DNA from: VAZQ01 sp963721005
GTDB taxonomy: Bacteria; Pseudomonadota; Alphaproteobacteria; Rhizobiales; Xanthobacteraceae
DNA: 64,000 nt
Direction: 5' to 3'
Assembly (NCBI GenBank): GCA_963721005.1
Contig: CAVRHR010000008.1
Coordinates: 62,001-126,000, forward strand
How positions within the stretch are numbered: the first letter of the stretch is position 1; every line of letters starts with the position of its first letter. The notes under the pieces were generated by a model, which saw only the letters and a program-made list of their open reading frames with translations, was not told the DNA's origin and did no database searches. Positions 1 through 9,190 of this stretch are shown piece by piece. A program made the translations under genes and the position numbers.

Positions 1-1
1 C

Positions 2-271
2 CATGACGGTCGGATCTCAGCCATGCGTTCGCTGGTTTCCAGGCTCACCCCTCGCGAGACGGAGGTCTTTGAGCTTGTGGTTCGCCGCAAACTCAATAAG
101 CAGATTGCCCATGATTTGGGAACTGCCGAGCGAACCATCAAGGCGCATCGACAGCAGGTCATGGAGAAGTGCGAGGTTCACTCGGTTGCCGAGCTGGTAT
201 TGCTCGCCGAGCGCCTTGGCATACTGCTTCTACAGACTGGGGCGGATTGTAGCTCAACCACCGTCAGATGA
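2..271 (+). CDS. FixJ/NarL-type response regulator, C-terminal part
   Basis: The frame is open to the left edge, so this is the C-terminal part of a longer protein; the ATG at 23 is probably internal. What is visible is a LuxR/FixJ-type DNA-binding domain: the motif L-T-P-R-E-T-E-V at the start of the helix-turn-helix, then N-K-Q-I-A-H-D-L-G-T-A-E-R-T-I-K-A-H as the turn and recognition helix. In the FixJ/NodW family this follows an N-terminal receiver domain, which would lie outside the window. It would act as a phosphorylation-controlled transcription activator. The protein ends about 15 residues beyond the usual family end. The family call is firm; the regulon is unknown. Confidence 0.85.
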   Translation, partial: HDGRISAMRSLVSRLTPRETEVFELVVRRKLNKQIAHDLGTAERTIKAHRQQVMEKCEVHSVAELVLLAERLGILLLQTGADCSSTTVR

Positions 272-300
272 TTTTCACCGCTTCACAACAGCCGGCCGCC

Positions 301-517
301 ATCATGTCAACGGCGATCACTGCGGCGATGATCAGCAGCCTTGACTTCGATAGCCGTCAATAGGCCGCCGCCGAACTCCTGCCGGAGCTCACGACCGCCC
401 CCAGCAAGACCTCGCCGCTGCCATCGACCGCCATCATGCAACGGCGATCATGCCGCCATCATGCAACGGCGATCAACGCGGCGACGATCAGCAACCGCGA
501 CCTCGATCAGCCGTTCA
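301..517. repeat. Imperfect direct repeats around ATCATG(T)CAACGGCGATCA
   Basis: An 18-19 base unit occurs at 301-319, 433-450 and 458-475. The copies at 301 and 458 extend into a longer imperfect repeat of about 60 bases (301-360 and 458-517) that shares GCGGCGA(T/C)GATCAGCA and then CGAT and CCGT(T)CAA. The stretch 272-577 has no convincing gene; reading frames through it are Arg/Pro-rich and look non-coding. It seems to be a locally duplicated, decaying intergenic sequence. Confidence 0.5.
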
Positions 518-577
518 AGATCGGCGCTCAGTTGGATGTCGAAGCGACGGGTCTGTCGTTTAATTGTCTTGCAGTAC

Positions 578-619
578 TGTGAAGTAGCTCACCTTCATCT
601 GCTGCAGGGTCGGTCTAAT
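578..619 (+). promoter_or_regulatory. CRP-type site and -10-like hexamer before the DUF1488-like gene
   Basis: TGTGAAGTAGCTCACC at 578-593 fits TGTGA-N6-TCAC(A/C). It is followed by TTC, then 17 bases, then TCTAAT at 614-619, which can serve as a -10 element. The site centre is about 28 bases from the hexamer, the geometry of a class II activated promoter (centre near -41). The same module precedes three other genes in this window. Confidence 0.6.
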
Positions 620-651
620 GAGGTGGCGGCATCAAAGTTGGAGAACACGCC

Positions 652-960
652 ATGCATATTCAGCACAATATCGCTGCGGTTAGGGAACATGCGATGCGCA
701 CACTGACGCCAGTCAGGGAGCCTGCACACACCTTCGCGGGTGGCATCCAGTTTGCTATGATGGATGGCCCTAGGCGCATTATCTGCTGGGTGACCGGCGA
801 AGGTCTTGATCGTCTGAAACGACACAGTCGTTGTCAGGGAGATCCGATGGTGTGCTTTGAGCAGAACCGCCTCAAGATCGAGCACCTCGCCAACCAAAAA
901 TACGATGCCGGCGAAAGGTCTCCGGTCGTGATGAGCTACGATTTCGAAACATTGCGCTGA
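652..960 (+). CDS. Small DUF1488-like protein
   Basis: A 102-residue soluble protein of unknown function. From about residue 27 it has the pattern of the DUF1488 family: F-x-G-G-I-Q-F-A-M-M-D-G, a core strand with I-C-W-V, then F-E-Q-N-R-L-K-I-E-H-L-A and K-Y-D-A-G near the end. The ATG is preceded by GGAG about 8 bases upstream. Its strongest support is context: the upstream region carries the CRP-type site and -10-like sequence shared with the small exported-protein genes at 1733-1990, 2658-2900 and 25909-26139. No membrane segment or signal peptide is visible. Family membership is judged by eye, so moderate confidence. Confidence 0.6.
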   Translation: MHIQHNIAAVREHAMRTLTPVREPAHTFAGGIQFAMMDGPRRIICWVTGEGLDRLKRHSRCQGDPMVCFEQNRLKIEHLANQKYDAGERSPVVMSYDFETLR

Positions 961-1602
961 TCTGCGTCGAGTGCTGCCTTCGAACAGCGCCTCTCAGATT
1001 GCCTTTTGTCCGTCTTAAACGTGCCGTCGATTGCCTTGAGCTTTGTTGGCGTGGGCGAAGGGGAGGGGCACCAGTCGTTGACCCGCGTCTCGAACAGCGT
1101 TGCCTCATGGTCTTGGAAGCCATGGGAGTTCATTTTGTGACCCCCAAAACGCGTTGGAGGGAACGACAGGATGGAATTGAGCCACCGCCCACGATAGGTA
1201 CCATACTGGAGCAGGTCAGGAAACCGGCAGGCGCCAGAGCGATGGCGTGTCGTGATTTTGGGTGGGGCACTGCGGCAGAAGGCATAAGGATCGCGTGGGA
1301 AGCTATCGGTGTCCCACCAGCGAATTTCCCTCACTCGGGCCAGCCCGCCCCTGGGTACCGTTTTGCATAGCTCCCCATGGCCCCCCGTTTTAAGTAAATT
1401 CAATTACTTGGATCGATTGCCTCCCTCACTCAGCTCGCGATCGCACGCACCAGCAGCCATCACCGATGAATGCGTCTTGTCACCTTGGTGTGTTTCAACA
1501 GATGAATACGACGGCTGGCCCACAATTCGGGCGGCGCCTCAGCTTCTGGCGCTAACCATGACGAACGAGATTGCGTTCCGATGACCCTCGGGAGCCACTT
1601 AC
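961..1602. other. Gene-poor stretch
   Basis: Several overlapping open frames occur (for example 999-1370), but none has a recognisable motif, a good ribosome site or convincing composition. I see no supported gene here. Confidence 0.4.
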
Positions 1603-1652
1603 CCCTCCCCCAACATGGGGGAGGGAAAGGATCGCATTCCCCAGCGAACCGG
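1603..1652 (-). repeat. Conserved 3' hairpin element downstream of exported protein A
   Basis: An inverted repeat CCCTCCCCC (1603-1611) / GGGGGAGGG (1617-1625) is followed by a conserved stretch reading (G)GATCGCATT-CCCCAGC-GAACCGG to 1652. In the same orientation relative to the gene, near-identical elements lie after the paralogues at 2658-2900 and 25909-26139. It could act as a transcript 3' end or stability element; there is no clear U-tract. Confidence 0.55.
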
Positions 1653-1732
1653 AATCTACCTGTCCGAAAACACTTCTCGCGCCCGGGCTATTCCTAAGCT
1701 CGCGTTTCTACGCTTGCATTCGACCCGAGGAC

Positions 1733-1990
1733 CTATTGGTTGCGACCTTTCTTGCTGGATTGGCCTTCCTGCCGCGTTGGCGTTGCGACGTAACCATAGG
1801 CATTGCCAGCATTGCCGAAACCACCGCGGCCCTCAATCGAAGAATTCCACCACCAAGGCAGCGGATTCCCGTGCATTTCGCGGGCGGCCTGGGCCCCGCT
1901 TGCGTTTACATCAATATCGTTCGCCAGAGCAGCGGAGCCCGCGCCCAGGATGAGAGCCGCCGCGAAAGCAATCCTCGCGTTCGTGAACAT
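1733..1990 (-). CDS. Small exported protein A (paralogue family of three)
   Basis: An 85-residue protein starting M-F-T-N-A-R-I. The ATG at 1990 follows GAGGAG by 7 bases; an upstream in-frame ATG lacks a ribosome site. Residues 1-23 form a Sec-type signal peptide (I-A-F-A-A-A-L-I-L-G-A-G-S-A-A-L-A) with cleavage expected after A-L-A, before N-D-I. The mature part is short and Gly/Asn/Trp-rich and contains G-N-A-G-N-A-Y-G-Y near the end, followed by a basic tail. Paralogues at 2658-2900 and 25909-26139 share the signal peptide, the N/G-x-A-Y/F-G core and the basic tail. Function is unknown; it should be periplasmic or secreted. Probably activated by a CRP-family protein through the site at 2066-2081. 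Confidence 0.75.
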   Translation of the reverse strand: MFTNARIAFAAALILGAGSAALANDIDVNASGAQAAREMHGNPLPWWWNSSIEGRGGFGNAGNAYGYVATPTRQEGQSSKKGRNQ

Positions 1991-2040
1991 TGTCGTGTCT
2001 CCTCGTTGGTTAAGATGCGCCATTTGCGCAGCGGCACCTT

Positions 2041-2081
2041 TCTAGGCTGGGATGCATCAGGTGAAGGTGAGTTGCCTCACA
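2041..2081 (-). promoter_or_regulatory. CRP-type site and -10-like hexamer for exported protein A
   Basis: On the minus strand TGTGAGGCAACTCACC (2066-2081) is followed by TTC, 16 bases and CCTAGA (2041-2046). Spacing and sequence match the modules at 2952-2992, 25817-25857 and 578-619. Expected to be an activated promoter. Confidence 0.65.
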
Positions 2082-2150
2082 GTGCCGAAAAAACATTCTG
2101 ATAGCCGACGAGCGACTTCGCTTAATGACGGGGCCGCAGAAAGGAACTCG

Positions 2151-2294
2151 ATGATCGTAGGACAATTCGGTGAAATTGACCAAACTAAGTGGGCGCAATT
2201 TACCGCAATGAGTGATTGCATAAAATCGTTCGATGGTATTATCAGTGGATCCAACAATGACTATTGTCTCTTGACGAGCGGAGTCAACGCATGA
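2151..2294 (+). CDS. Possible small ORF, divergent from exported protein A
   Basis: A 47-codon frame starts at ATG 2151 after AAAGGA with good spacing and ends in GCATGA. The stop overlaps an ATG at 2291 that opens a second short frame (M-I-R-M-W-R-E-A-D..., stop at 2387-2389), and that frame stays open for about 45 more codons after the stop. The ATGA overlap and ribosome site suggest a translated, partly decayed pair. There is no recognisable domain. Weak call. Confidence 0.25.
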   Translation: MIVGQFGEIDQTKWAQFTAMSDCIKSFDGIISGSNNDYCLLTSGVNA

Positions 2295-2540
2295 TTCGAA
2301 TGTGGCGTGAGGCAGACAATTCTCGCCAGCTGGATCATGCTGCATGCGTATCTGAGCGGTGCGAACTGGCACAACTCGGGGTCGCCTGAAAGAAGGCTTT
2401 GCATTGTGCGTGGGTACGCCACGAGGCTCTGGCGCGGTCCTCCGCTTCGTTCGGCCCATTGCGTGAGGCGCTCCAGCCTCCGAGCCGCAAGGTAAAAGTT
2501 GAGTCTTACCGTCAGGCGCATGCATTGTAACGACGGCGGA

Positions 2541-2594
2541 CCCCTTTCCCGACGTGAGAAGGAGGAAAGGGGTCGCATTTACCAGGCGAACCGG
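2541..2594 (-). repeat. Conserved 3' hairpin element downstream of exported protein B
   Basis: CCCCTTTCC (2541-2549) pairs with GGAAAGGGG (2564-2572) and is followed by GGTCGCATTT and GCGAACCGG. This is the counterpart of the elements at 1603-1652 and 26210-26265, in the same position relative to the gene. Confidence 0.55.
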
Positions 2595-2657
2595 TCCATC
2601 AGATTGAAAGCGATGAGGCGCTTAGGCCGGTTCTTCGCCGCCGTTCGACCGAGTGGC

Positions 2658-2900
2658 TCAACGGCTGTAGGCCGGCTTGCGCGACGGCGAACGGTCTTGC
2701 TGCACCGTCGGTTTGGTGACCGAGCCAAACGCATTGCTGCCATTGCCAAAAATATCGGGATGATAGACCGGATTAACTCCATCCATGCTGCCGGGTAGTA
2801 TGTACCCGCCCCTTTCTTCCCCCTGATCGCCTGCCAGAGCGGCAGCGCCAGAGCTGAGAATGAGGGCTGCCGCCAGCGTAATCTTGGTGTTGGTGAACAT
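2658..2900 (-). CDS. Small exported protein B (paralogue family of three)
   Basis: An 80-residue protein with an N-terminal signal peptide M-F-T-N-T-K-I-T-L-A-A-A-L-I-L then S-S-G-A-A-A-L-A, closely matching proteins A and C. Cleavage is expected after A-L-A. The mature region is Gly/Pro/Asn-rich with G-N-G-S-N-A-F-G-S, and has a basic C-terminus. The ATG follows AGGAGA by 6 bases. Protein A lies downstream on the same strand, about 700 bases away, each with its own promoter and 3' element, so they are tandem monocistronic cassettes. Function unknown. Confidence 0.75.
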   Translation of the reverse strand: MFTNTKITLAAALILSSGAAALAGDQGEERGGYILPGSMDGVNPVYHPDIFGNGSNAFGSVTKPTVQQDRSPSRKPAYSR

Positions 2901-2951
2901 GGTCCTGTCTCCTGGTTAGAGTGACGATGCGCTCTTGCACATCGGTACCTT

Positions 2952-2992
2952 GCTAGACCGACCACCACCGGGCGAAGGTGAGCTGCTTCACA
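2952..2992 (-). promoter_or_regulatory. CRP-type site and -10-like hexamer for exported protein B
   Basis: On the minus strand TGTGAAGCAGCTCACC (2977-2992) is followed by TTC, 16 bases and TCTAGC (2952-2957). Same geometry as the modules of the paralogues. Confidence 0.65.
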
Positions 2993-3785
2993 GACATCAA
3001 GAAATTTCCTCGGGGGCCTTGCCTGCAACCTTAAATGATCTCAGGCGCCGTATGGTGGCACTTTTGCAGCGGCTAGCCATCAAACGCGCAATCCGATGAA
3101 ATCGACACGTCCATTTGGCGATAAGCCAAGCCCCGGCCGCTGGCGATAAAACTGGCGTAAATCGTCGCGCCTAGCTTCTCATCGCTCTGGCAGCGCCGAC
3201 TGCGCGGTCATGTCAGCCAGACAAGGAAGGTGCCTCAAGACACCGAGCGCCCCCCAAAAATCCCGCCGTCCAGATTGTTCGGTGCCTCGCGATCTAATCG
3301 AACGTCACGTCGACACCTCTGGCCGCGGCTTTCCTAAGAAATAACCTCGGACGCAATCGTGTCTGGCGGCAGGATGAGCAGAAGGTTCTGGCGCGGCTTG
3401 AATTGCCGATGACCCCTCGTAATCTGGGAGCGGAAGGATTGACAAGCAGCTATGCTCAATTGCCCCGCACCGCGCGGCATTGTCGTTCCAATGATGTCCG
3501 GAGCGAAGTTTTGACGGCCGCCCTGAGCGTCCCCGGCACGATTAGCTAAGAAATGCGTAGAGGGTTCTCCCACCCCTGTCATGTCGCGCATGACTGGCAT
3601 GAACTGGAAGGACGCGAACGTTGGCCTTTATCCGAACGTCCCGAGGGTGACGGTGTTACTCTCCAGCAACGACGGTCAAGTCGCCGTCCAACTCGGTCAG
3701 ATCGACGCGTGTCTCTGGGACACTGTTAGCCAGGTCGCGCGAAGCCGATCGGAGGAAAGGTGGATATGCGCGGACGTATCCTTGG
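2993..3785. other. Gene-less stretch
   Basis: About 790 bases without a supported gene. Short open frames (3334-3600, 3581-3811) lack motifs and ribosome sites. No strong repeats or hairpins were noticed. Confidence 0.4.
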
Positions 3786-4017
3786 CTATAGAGTCTCGTA
3801 GAGCGCCTTGAGCTCGGAGGCGCCCGCACCCCCTTTCCACGAAATCGCGGGGACAGTCGGTCGTGGCGAGCCGGAGCAACCGGCCCGCTTGTTCCGTGGA
3901 GCCTTGCTGCAAAGCCAATTTTCCGCCGCAAAAGTTGGCCTCGCACACTTGGCCCCTTCGCGCGTCGGGGTCCGAGTCCGCGGCAGCAGCGAGCACGGCT
4001 TCCGGTGTCGTTTGCCA
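3786..4017 (-). pseudogene. C-terminal remnant of a TPR-type exported protein
   Basis: The minus strand encodes T-T-P-E-A-V-L-A-A-A-A-D-S-D-P-D-A, then G-Q-V-C-E-A-N-F and K-L-A-L-Q-Q-G, then D-C-P-R-D-F-V-E. This matches the last 70 residues of the intact protein at 26720-27556 (T-T-P-V-A-V-F-A-A-A-D-D, S-Q-V-C-E-A-N-F, E-L-A-L-Q-Q-G, D-C-P-R-E-F-V-E). After F-V-E-R the frame shifts, and the ending A-S-E-L-K-A-L continues in another frame to 3786. Upstream similarity fades at about 4017 with no start. A decayed paralogue. Confidence 0.65.
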
Positions 4018-4548
4018 GTAAACCGAGTTGAACCGACCGAAGGTGAGCTAGCTGCCAAAGTCGTAAAAAGTATTCCTACCGGCCTCGCGGCCTCCGGCGG
4101 CAGGCCGATCGAAATTCTATGGCCACTCAACGCGAGGGCGTAAAGGCAGGAACTGCGAATGCAGGCTCCACGAGAATCGGGGGGTGCTCGATCAGTAGTG
4201 ACGCAACTACCCGGGACAAAGTTGACGCAGATCGGGGAGCAACGTTGGCGCCCTGCATTGGCGCCGCCCTTGACGAATAAAAGTTCGAATTTACGAATAT
4301 TCCGTTCTATGTTATATTCATATTTCATCTCTTGGTGGGAGGCATAAATCCCACCTCCCCAACGTCATTGGGACAAACGAGAAATTCTCCGAAAGCATCA
4401 GATTTTCGGCGAGCTTCGTCATGATTTGCTTGAAAGATTGAGTTCACATGCTGTCAGGCGATCTATTCCAAGCGGTACGCGGCAGAGGCCAGCATGACAT
4501 GGTAGCACGGTGCTGCCTTCGCACACTATGACCTACTCCGGTCGCTGC
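4018..4548. other. Gene-less stretch
   Basis: No supported gene. It probably contains further unrecognisable remains of the TPR paralogue (for example a P-E-A-A-R segment near 4100), an A+T-richer segment at 4270-4330 and the 3' flank of the broken receptor gene. Confidence 0.35.
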
Positions 4549-5576
4549 CTATTTGATTGCAGCCCCGGCCTTCGCGGCCAGTTCGGGCGTCGTGTTACGA
4601 TAGACTTCCAGCACGAGGCGCTCGATCTTCTCGCCTGAGACCGGGGTGATCTCGAGCTTGGCCTTGTCTGCGTCCGTCAGGAATTCCTTGTCATCCATCG
4701 TTTCCATGAAAGCCTTGCGCAGCACATCGACGCGATCCTTGGAGACATCGGGCGGCGCGGTGAAGGGGCGGCCCATTACCTGCCGGCCGAAGATCAGTCT
4801 TAGGATTGTTCGCTGGTCTTCGGTCTCGGCGAGGTCCATTAATAGCGCCACCTTGGGCAGATCGGGGTGCTTGCCGACCGAGTACTGAATCAACACGTTG
4901 ACTTTGTTCTCATCTATCCAGAACCGGCGGGTGGCCTTGACCGTTGACCAGGGAATGTTGCAGCGCCCCTGCACCTCGCCGCGCTCCATCGCAAGGTTTA
5001 TGTCGTTGCCGCCCCGGTAGCCGAGGATCATCTGGAACCGGGTCCCAAACATGTGGTTGAGCAGCGCGGATACTGGTAGGTGTCGTCGGCAACGCCGCTC
5101 GCACCGACGATGAGTTGCATCTTCTGCGCATCCCCGAGTGTTTTGACGCCGGATGTGTGCCAGGCGACGCAGACGCTGACTTCGTCATTGGCGCTGCCGA
5201 TGTAGTTGAACTTCGTCGCGACGTACTGTGCACTCGTGTTTCCGAGCAGTGGCTCGAATGCCATGGCTCGGGTCACCGGTCCTATCACGGTGCCGTCCCT
5301 CGCGTCGACATTGTAAAGCCAGTTGGCGAGCCGCATGCCGCCGCCCCCTTCCATGTTCTTCGGCAGGATCGTCGGATTGCCGGGGATGTGCTTGCCGATA
5401 TGCCGTGCGACTGTGCGCGCATAAAGGTCGTACCCACCGCCCACACCGCCTGAAATATAGAGGTCGACTGATCTGCCCCGATAAAACTCCGCCACCGTCT
5501 GAGCCGACGGGATGGTTGGCGGCAAGATCGTAAACACGAACGCGATTAAGGCGTGCGTAATCCGTCTCAATGCCAT
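4549..5576 (-). pseudogene. Bug/TctC-like solute receptor, frameshifted
   Basis: A periplasmic receptor of the tripartite-tricarboxylate (Bug/TctC-like) type. The first frame (5576 to about 5067) has a signal peptide ending P-S-A-Q, then Y-I-S-G-G-V-G-G-G-Y-D-L-Y-A-R and N-M-E-G-G-G-G-M-R-L-A-N-W-L-Y-N. After D-D-T-Y-Q-Y-P the frame is lost; the expected continuation A-L-L-N-H-M-F-G-T-R-F is found one base out, in the frame that runs to 4549 (E-V-Q-G-R-C-N, then I-E-R-L-V near the end). One base is missing near 5067. Together the two parts give about 340 residues, normal for this subfamily. Either a recent pseudogene or a sequence error. It is divergent from the receptor at 5935. Confidence 0.75.
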
Positions 5577-5934
5577 CGTTCATCTCCCGCGAACTTGATC
5601 ACCGCGACCGCATGCAAGGCAAGATCGTTCCTTCCGCAGCGCTTTCACGCAGGATAGTGTTACATTATGGTTGTACCGCGCAAGTAGGATCGATGCATGT
5701 TGCGCAGCGCGCGGACGAGCATGCCAGTCATGACGCCGTGCGGCCGCTGTTGCTGTTGCGGCCGCGAGTTGTGGCACTTCACTGGTGGCGAGCCTACCAG
5801 ACCCCTGGAATACCTCCCTCATTCCCGATTCGTGCTGTTCTCCGACGCTTTCTTCACTAGGATAGCCCCTATATGGGCTCGGCTGTTTTTCGGCGATCGA
5901 TTTAACCGGGCAGCCGAGCGAGAGCTGGAAGCAA
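5577..5934. other. Intergenic region between divergent receptors
   Basis: About 360 bases separate the two divergent receptor genes. It must hold both promoters, but I could not assign confident -35/-10 pairs or an operator. A possible ribosome site (GAGCGAGAG) lies before 5935. Confidence 0.35.
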
Positions 5935-6930
5935 ATGAATATCAACGATCTTCCACGCCGCCGGTTTCTCCATCTGGCGGTGGCCGTGGCAGTTCCAGCC
6001 GTGGTGCGCGTCGTGAGGGCCGAGAACTATCCGACCCGGCCAGTTCGCATTATCGTCGGGTTTGCGGCTGGTGGCCCAACCGACATCGTCGCACGCGTGA
6101 TCGGTCAATGGCTGTCGGAGCGTCTGGGCCAGCAATTCATCGTCGAGAACCGGACGGGCGCGGCCACCAACGTCGCGACCGAGACAGTCGTTCGCGCGCC
6201 CGCCGACGGCTATACGCTTCTCCTGACCAATGCGGCCAACGTGATCAATGCAACACTTTATCAAAAGCTGAGCTTCAATTTCGTCCGCGACATCGTGCCG
6301 GTGGCCGGTATCAGTCTCAATCCCCTCGTGATGGAGGTCGATCCGTCGTTACCAGCCACGACCGTCCCCGCGTTCATCGCATATGCCAAGACCAATCCCG
6401 GCAGGATCAATTTTGCGTCCGGCGGCGCCGGGGCTCCCAACCACATGGCTGGCGAGCTGTTCAAGAGCATGACTGGCATCAACATGGTCCATGTGCCGTA
6501 TCGCGGGGAGGCGCCGGCGCTGATCGATCTCATGGGCGGACGCGTACAGGTGATGTTCGGCGTCGCGGCCGCATCAATCGACTCGATCCGGGCCGGCCGA
6601 ATTCGCGCGCTCGGCGTCACCAGCGCCAAACGATTGGCTGCGCTACCTGACGTCCCGACCGTGGGCGATTTCGTGCCCGGCTATGAGGCCAGCCAGTGGT
6701 ACGGTGTGGGGGCACCGAGAAACACGCCCCCCGATATCGTCGAGCGGCTCAACACGGAAATCACCGGCGCACTTGCCGACGGGCAGATACGGGCGCGCGT
6801 TGCGAACCTTGCCAGCCTCCCGATGCCGATGACCCCTGCCGAATGCGCGCGATTTATCGCCGCGGAAACCGAAAAGTGGGCCAAAGTCGTGAAGCTCGCG
6901 GATATCAAGCCGGACTTGACCGGCCAGTAG
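5935..6930 (+). CDS. Bug/TctC-family tripartite tricarboxylate receptor
   Basis: A 331-residue periplasmic binding protein, normal length for TctC. The N-terminus has a twin-arginine-like signal (P-R-R-R-F-L-H-L-A) ending near V-R-A. Family landmarks are in order: Y-P-T-R-P-V-R-I-I-V-G-F-A-A-G-G-P-T-D-I-V-A-R at 33-55, V-E-N-R-T-G-A at 70, A-P-A-D-G-Y-T-L-L at 88, H-V-P-Y-R-G at about 186, and A-L-P-D-V-P-T-V-G-D near 240. These receptors capture carboxylates for TctAB permeases, but no permease genes are nearby, which is usual for the many orphan Bug proteins of this group. The ligand cannot be deduced. Confidence 0.9.
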   Translation: MNINDLPRRRFLHLAVAVAVPAVVRVVRAENYPTRPVRIIVGFAAGGPTDIVARVIGQWLSERLGQQFIVENRTGAATNVATETVVRAPADGYTLLLTNAANVINATLYQKLSFNFVRDIVPVAGISLNPLVMEVDPSLPATTVPAFIAYAKTNPGRINFASGGAGAPNHMAGELFKSMTGINMVHVPYRGEAPALIDLMGGRVQVMFGVAAASIDSIRAGRIRALGVTSAKRLAALPDVPTVGDFVPGYEASQWYGVGAPRNTPPDIVERLNTEITGALADGQIRARVANLASLPMPMTPAECARFIAAETEKWAKVVKLADIKPDLTGQ

Positions 6931-7116
6931 CCGAAACTTCGTTGTTCGATGTGCGCCTTAAGAGGCCGGATGTGTGTGACAGTGAACGCGCACGTTTGCC
7001 CCGCCGCGATGCCGAACGATGCTGCGTTCGCTCTGGAGCAATTCAAGGGACAACCGGCGCCAGAAATCCAGGGGCGCTGACGCCGGCTTTTTCGTCCTCC
7101 GCCTCCAGAAGGTCTT

Positions 7117-8759
7117 TTACGGCGTTATCGACGATTTATCCCAAAAGTCACACTGCTCCTTGCGCAGCCGGCTGCCGCGGGACATCGGCGTATTGAACAT
7201 CACGTAATAGTCCCGGCTTGCATCATAGCGGCTCCAGAAGCGCCCAGGCCTACCCGATCTCGCAAAATCCGCCCAGGTCTTTCGAAGCTTCTGCTGGAGA
7301 ATCGACTCGTCCCGGGTTGGCGCCAGCTCATAGGCGTCGAAGCTGCCGAACATGACGATCGAGTTCAAAGGCATGCGAAGCACCGAAAAAGCTGAGCGCC
7401 AGTCCCGAAATACCCTGCAGGTTCGGCGGTCCCTCAATAGTGTGGGTGTAAAGGAATCTTCCGACAAATTCCGATTGATGAGCACTCAGCGCCCGTAGGA
7501 TCGTTCGGGCGGGGCATATAAACCGACCATCGGCCAGGATTGCGTTATAAGTTCGGCGGGGTGAGGGCTGTGATGTAACGCGCGGCCGTAGGACGCCTTT
7601 CTCATCCGCCCAGTACGGGACAAGATCAACATGGTCCTTGATCCGGTAATGTTTCAGTATGCCATCGGCGAAGTTAGCCGGGTACTTCGGCGGCTTGTAG
7701 GTGCGTTTGACCTTGTCGATGTACTCCTGTTCCGTATGTAGGTCCTTCGAGTCGCCATACTTAAGAAAGGACACCTCCTCCACCGTATTCCCCATTAGAA
7801 CAGGCATATGCTGGTATTTTCCATTCTGAATGAGTTTAATTGGAGAATTGGTCAGGACATGTCCATCGATAACGGGGTCAAACTTGCCGGGATCGGCCAG
7901 CAAGATTTTCGTTAGGGGCGCTTCGCGCATGCATTTCAATTCATCTGGGTCACCATCACAACCAATCTGCTTCGAAAGGGAAATCCCAGTCTGCTCACCC
8001 ACTTGCTGCTCACCCACGGGCCGGAGGGGCTGGCTGTCGAATACGCCGCTATGGGTGATCGCCTTATGAAAGAGCCCTTGGCTCAAAGGCGATGTCATCA
8101 AAATCAAGACTCCGCCGCCGCCGTTTGATTGACCAAAAACTGTAATATTGTTTGGATTTCCACCGAAGGCGGCAATGTTGTGACTCACCCATTTCAATGC
8201 CTGGATCTGGTCCATATACCCGTAGTTTCCAGATCCATCATAGCCGCTTTCCTTCGACAGTTTGGGGTGAGCGATAAAGCCCAGGGCGCCCAGTCGATAG
8301 TTGATCGTCACTACGACGACGTTGGCGTTCAGGGCTAAATCTGAGCCATCCCAAGGGGTTTTTCCGCCCAGCGTCAGAGGACTTGCCGAGTTCTATCTCA
8401 TTATGACCCCCATGAATAAACATCATGACGGGCAGGTCTTGGGCGCCTTTTGGTCTGAAAACGTTCAAATAAAGACAGTCTTCGCTCCCAATGAAATTGC
8501 CATTCATGTCCGGCGACTGAGGGCACGGCGAGGAAAATTTAGAACCATCGCCGCTCCAATTGATGGGATCTTGTGGCGGCTTCCAGCGCAAGTCGACAAG
8601 GGGAGGTTTCGCATACGGCAGACCCTTGAACAACTCGACCGCTCCTTGGTCTACGCCCTCCACATCACCATTCGGGGTGTGCGCGACCGGTCCACCGGCA
8701 GCGAAGGTTTTGGATCCAATCGAGCACAGGACCAAGATCAGGAGCAAAAGAAAACGCAT
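7117..8759 (-). pseudogene. Exported type-B carboxylesterase, two frameshifts
   Basis: A carboxylesterase/lipase of the alpha/beta-hydrolase fold, broken twice. The first frame (8759 to about 8375) has a signal peptide, G-L-P-Y-A-K-P-P, E-D-C-L-Y-L-N-V-F-R-P and F-I-H-G-G (oxyanion hole). After L-G-K-S the reading moves by one base; the middle frame (to about 7365) carries V-T-I-N-Y-R-L-G-A-L-G-F, the nucleophile elbow F-G-Q-S-N-G-G, and the His region G-A-S-H-A-F-E-L. A second one-base shift at about 7365 restores M-F-G-S-F and W-A-D-F-A-R-S-G to the stop at 7117. The elbow is G-Q-S-N-G instead of the usual G-E-S-A-G. The spliced protein would be about 545 residues, the usual size. Confidence 0.8.
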
Positions 8760-8870
8760 AGCGCCCTCCTATGATGCTCGGTCGAACCTATGAGGACAGC
8801 CACCAATATGCCCACAGCCCTGACAATGCACGACCGCAGCTCATCAAAACGCGCTGGTGGCTATTAAGGG

Positions 8871-9152
8871 TTAAGGGCTGCTCTTCTTCACCAACTCATA
8901 ATATTTTGGCCACGTCTTTCCGATAATCATGTCTTGAACCTGCGGATCGTCCAATACGTCGTTTATGTTTGCAAAATCAGGATCCATTTTGGTCTTTTGC
9001 TTTATCAAGTCTCGGACCTGTTGGTCATTTTGCAACAGGTTCAAGACCGCCGCTGAAAGTTCTCTCAGAAGCGGCGCCCTACCTGCCGCTTGCGGCCCTT
9101 TTTTTACGGCGTTCAAAAGACTGCCTGGGTAAGTCGGGCGCAGCGCTACCAT
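8871..9152 (-). CDS. Small protein downstream of the NRPS gene, function unknown
   Basis: A 93-residue protein with no recognised domain. The start is very well supported: AAGGAGGT lies 7 bases before the ATG at 9152. The sequence is predicted mostly helical, with L-L-R-E-L-S-A-A-V-L-N-L-L-Q-N-D and V-R-D-L-I-K-Q-K-T, and ends K-K-S-S-P. There is no signal peptide, although an internal Q-D-M-I-I-G-K-T-W segment is conserved-looking. It lies 38 bases after the end of the peptide synthetase frame on the same strand, so it is probably the last gene of that operon. It is not an MbtH-like protein, because the typical Trp and N-x-E motifs are absent. Confidence 0.7.
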   Translation of the reverse strand: MVALRPTYPGSLLNAVKKGPQAAGRAPLLRELSAAVLNLLQNDQQVRDLIKQKTKMDPDFANINDVLDDPQVQDMIIGKTWPKYYELVKKSSP

Positions 9153-9190
9153 GGCACGGACCTCCTTGATTTGGCTCAGCAGACTTAATT

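Noticed and set aside
432..475. Possible CRISPR-like repeat
   Set aside because: Only two adjacent copies with a 7-base gap and one distant copy; no spacers of regular length and no cas genes.
936..1403. Minus-strand open frame of 155 codons
   Set aside because: No recognisable motif, no ribosome site and heavy overlap with other equally weak frames.
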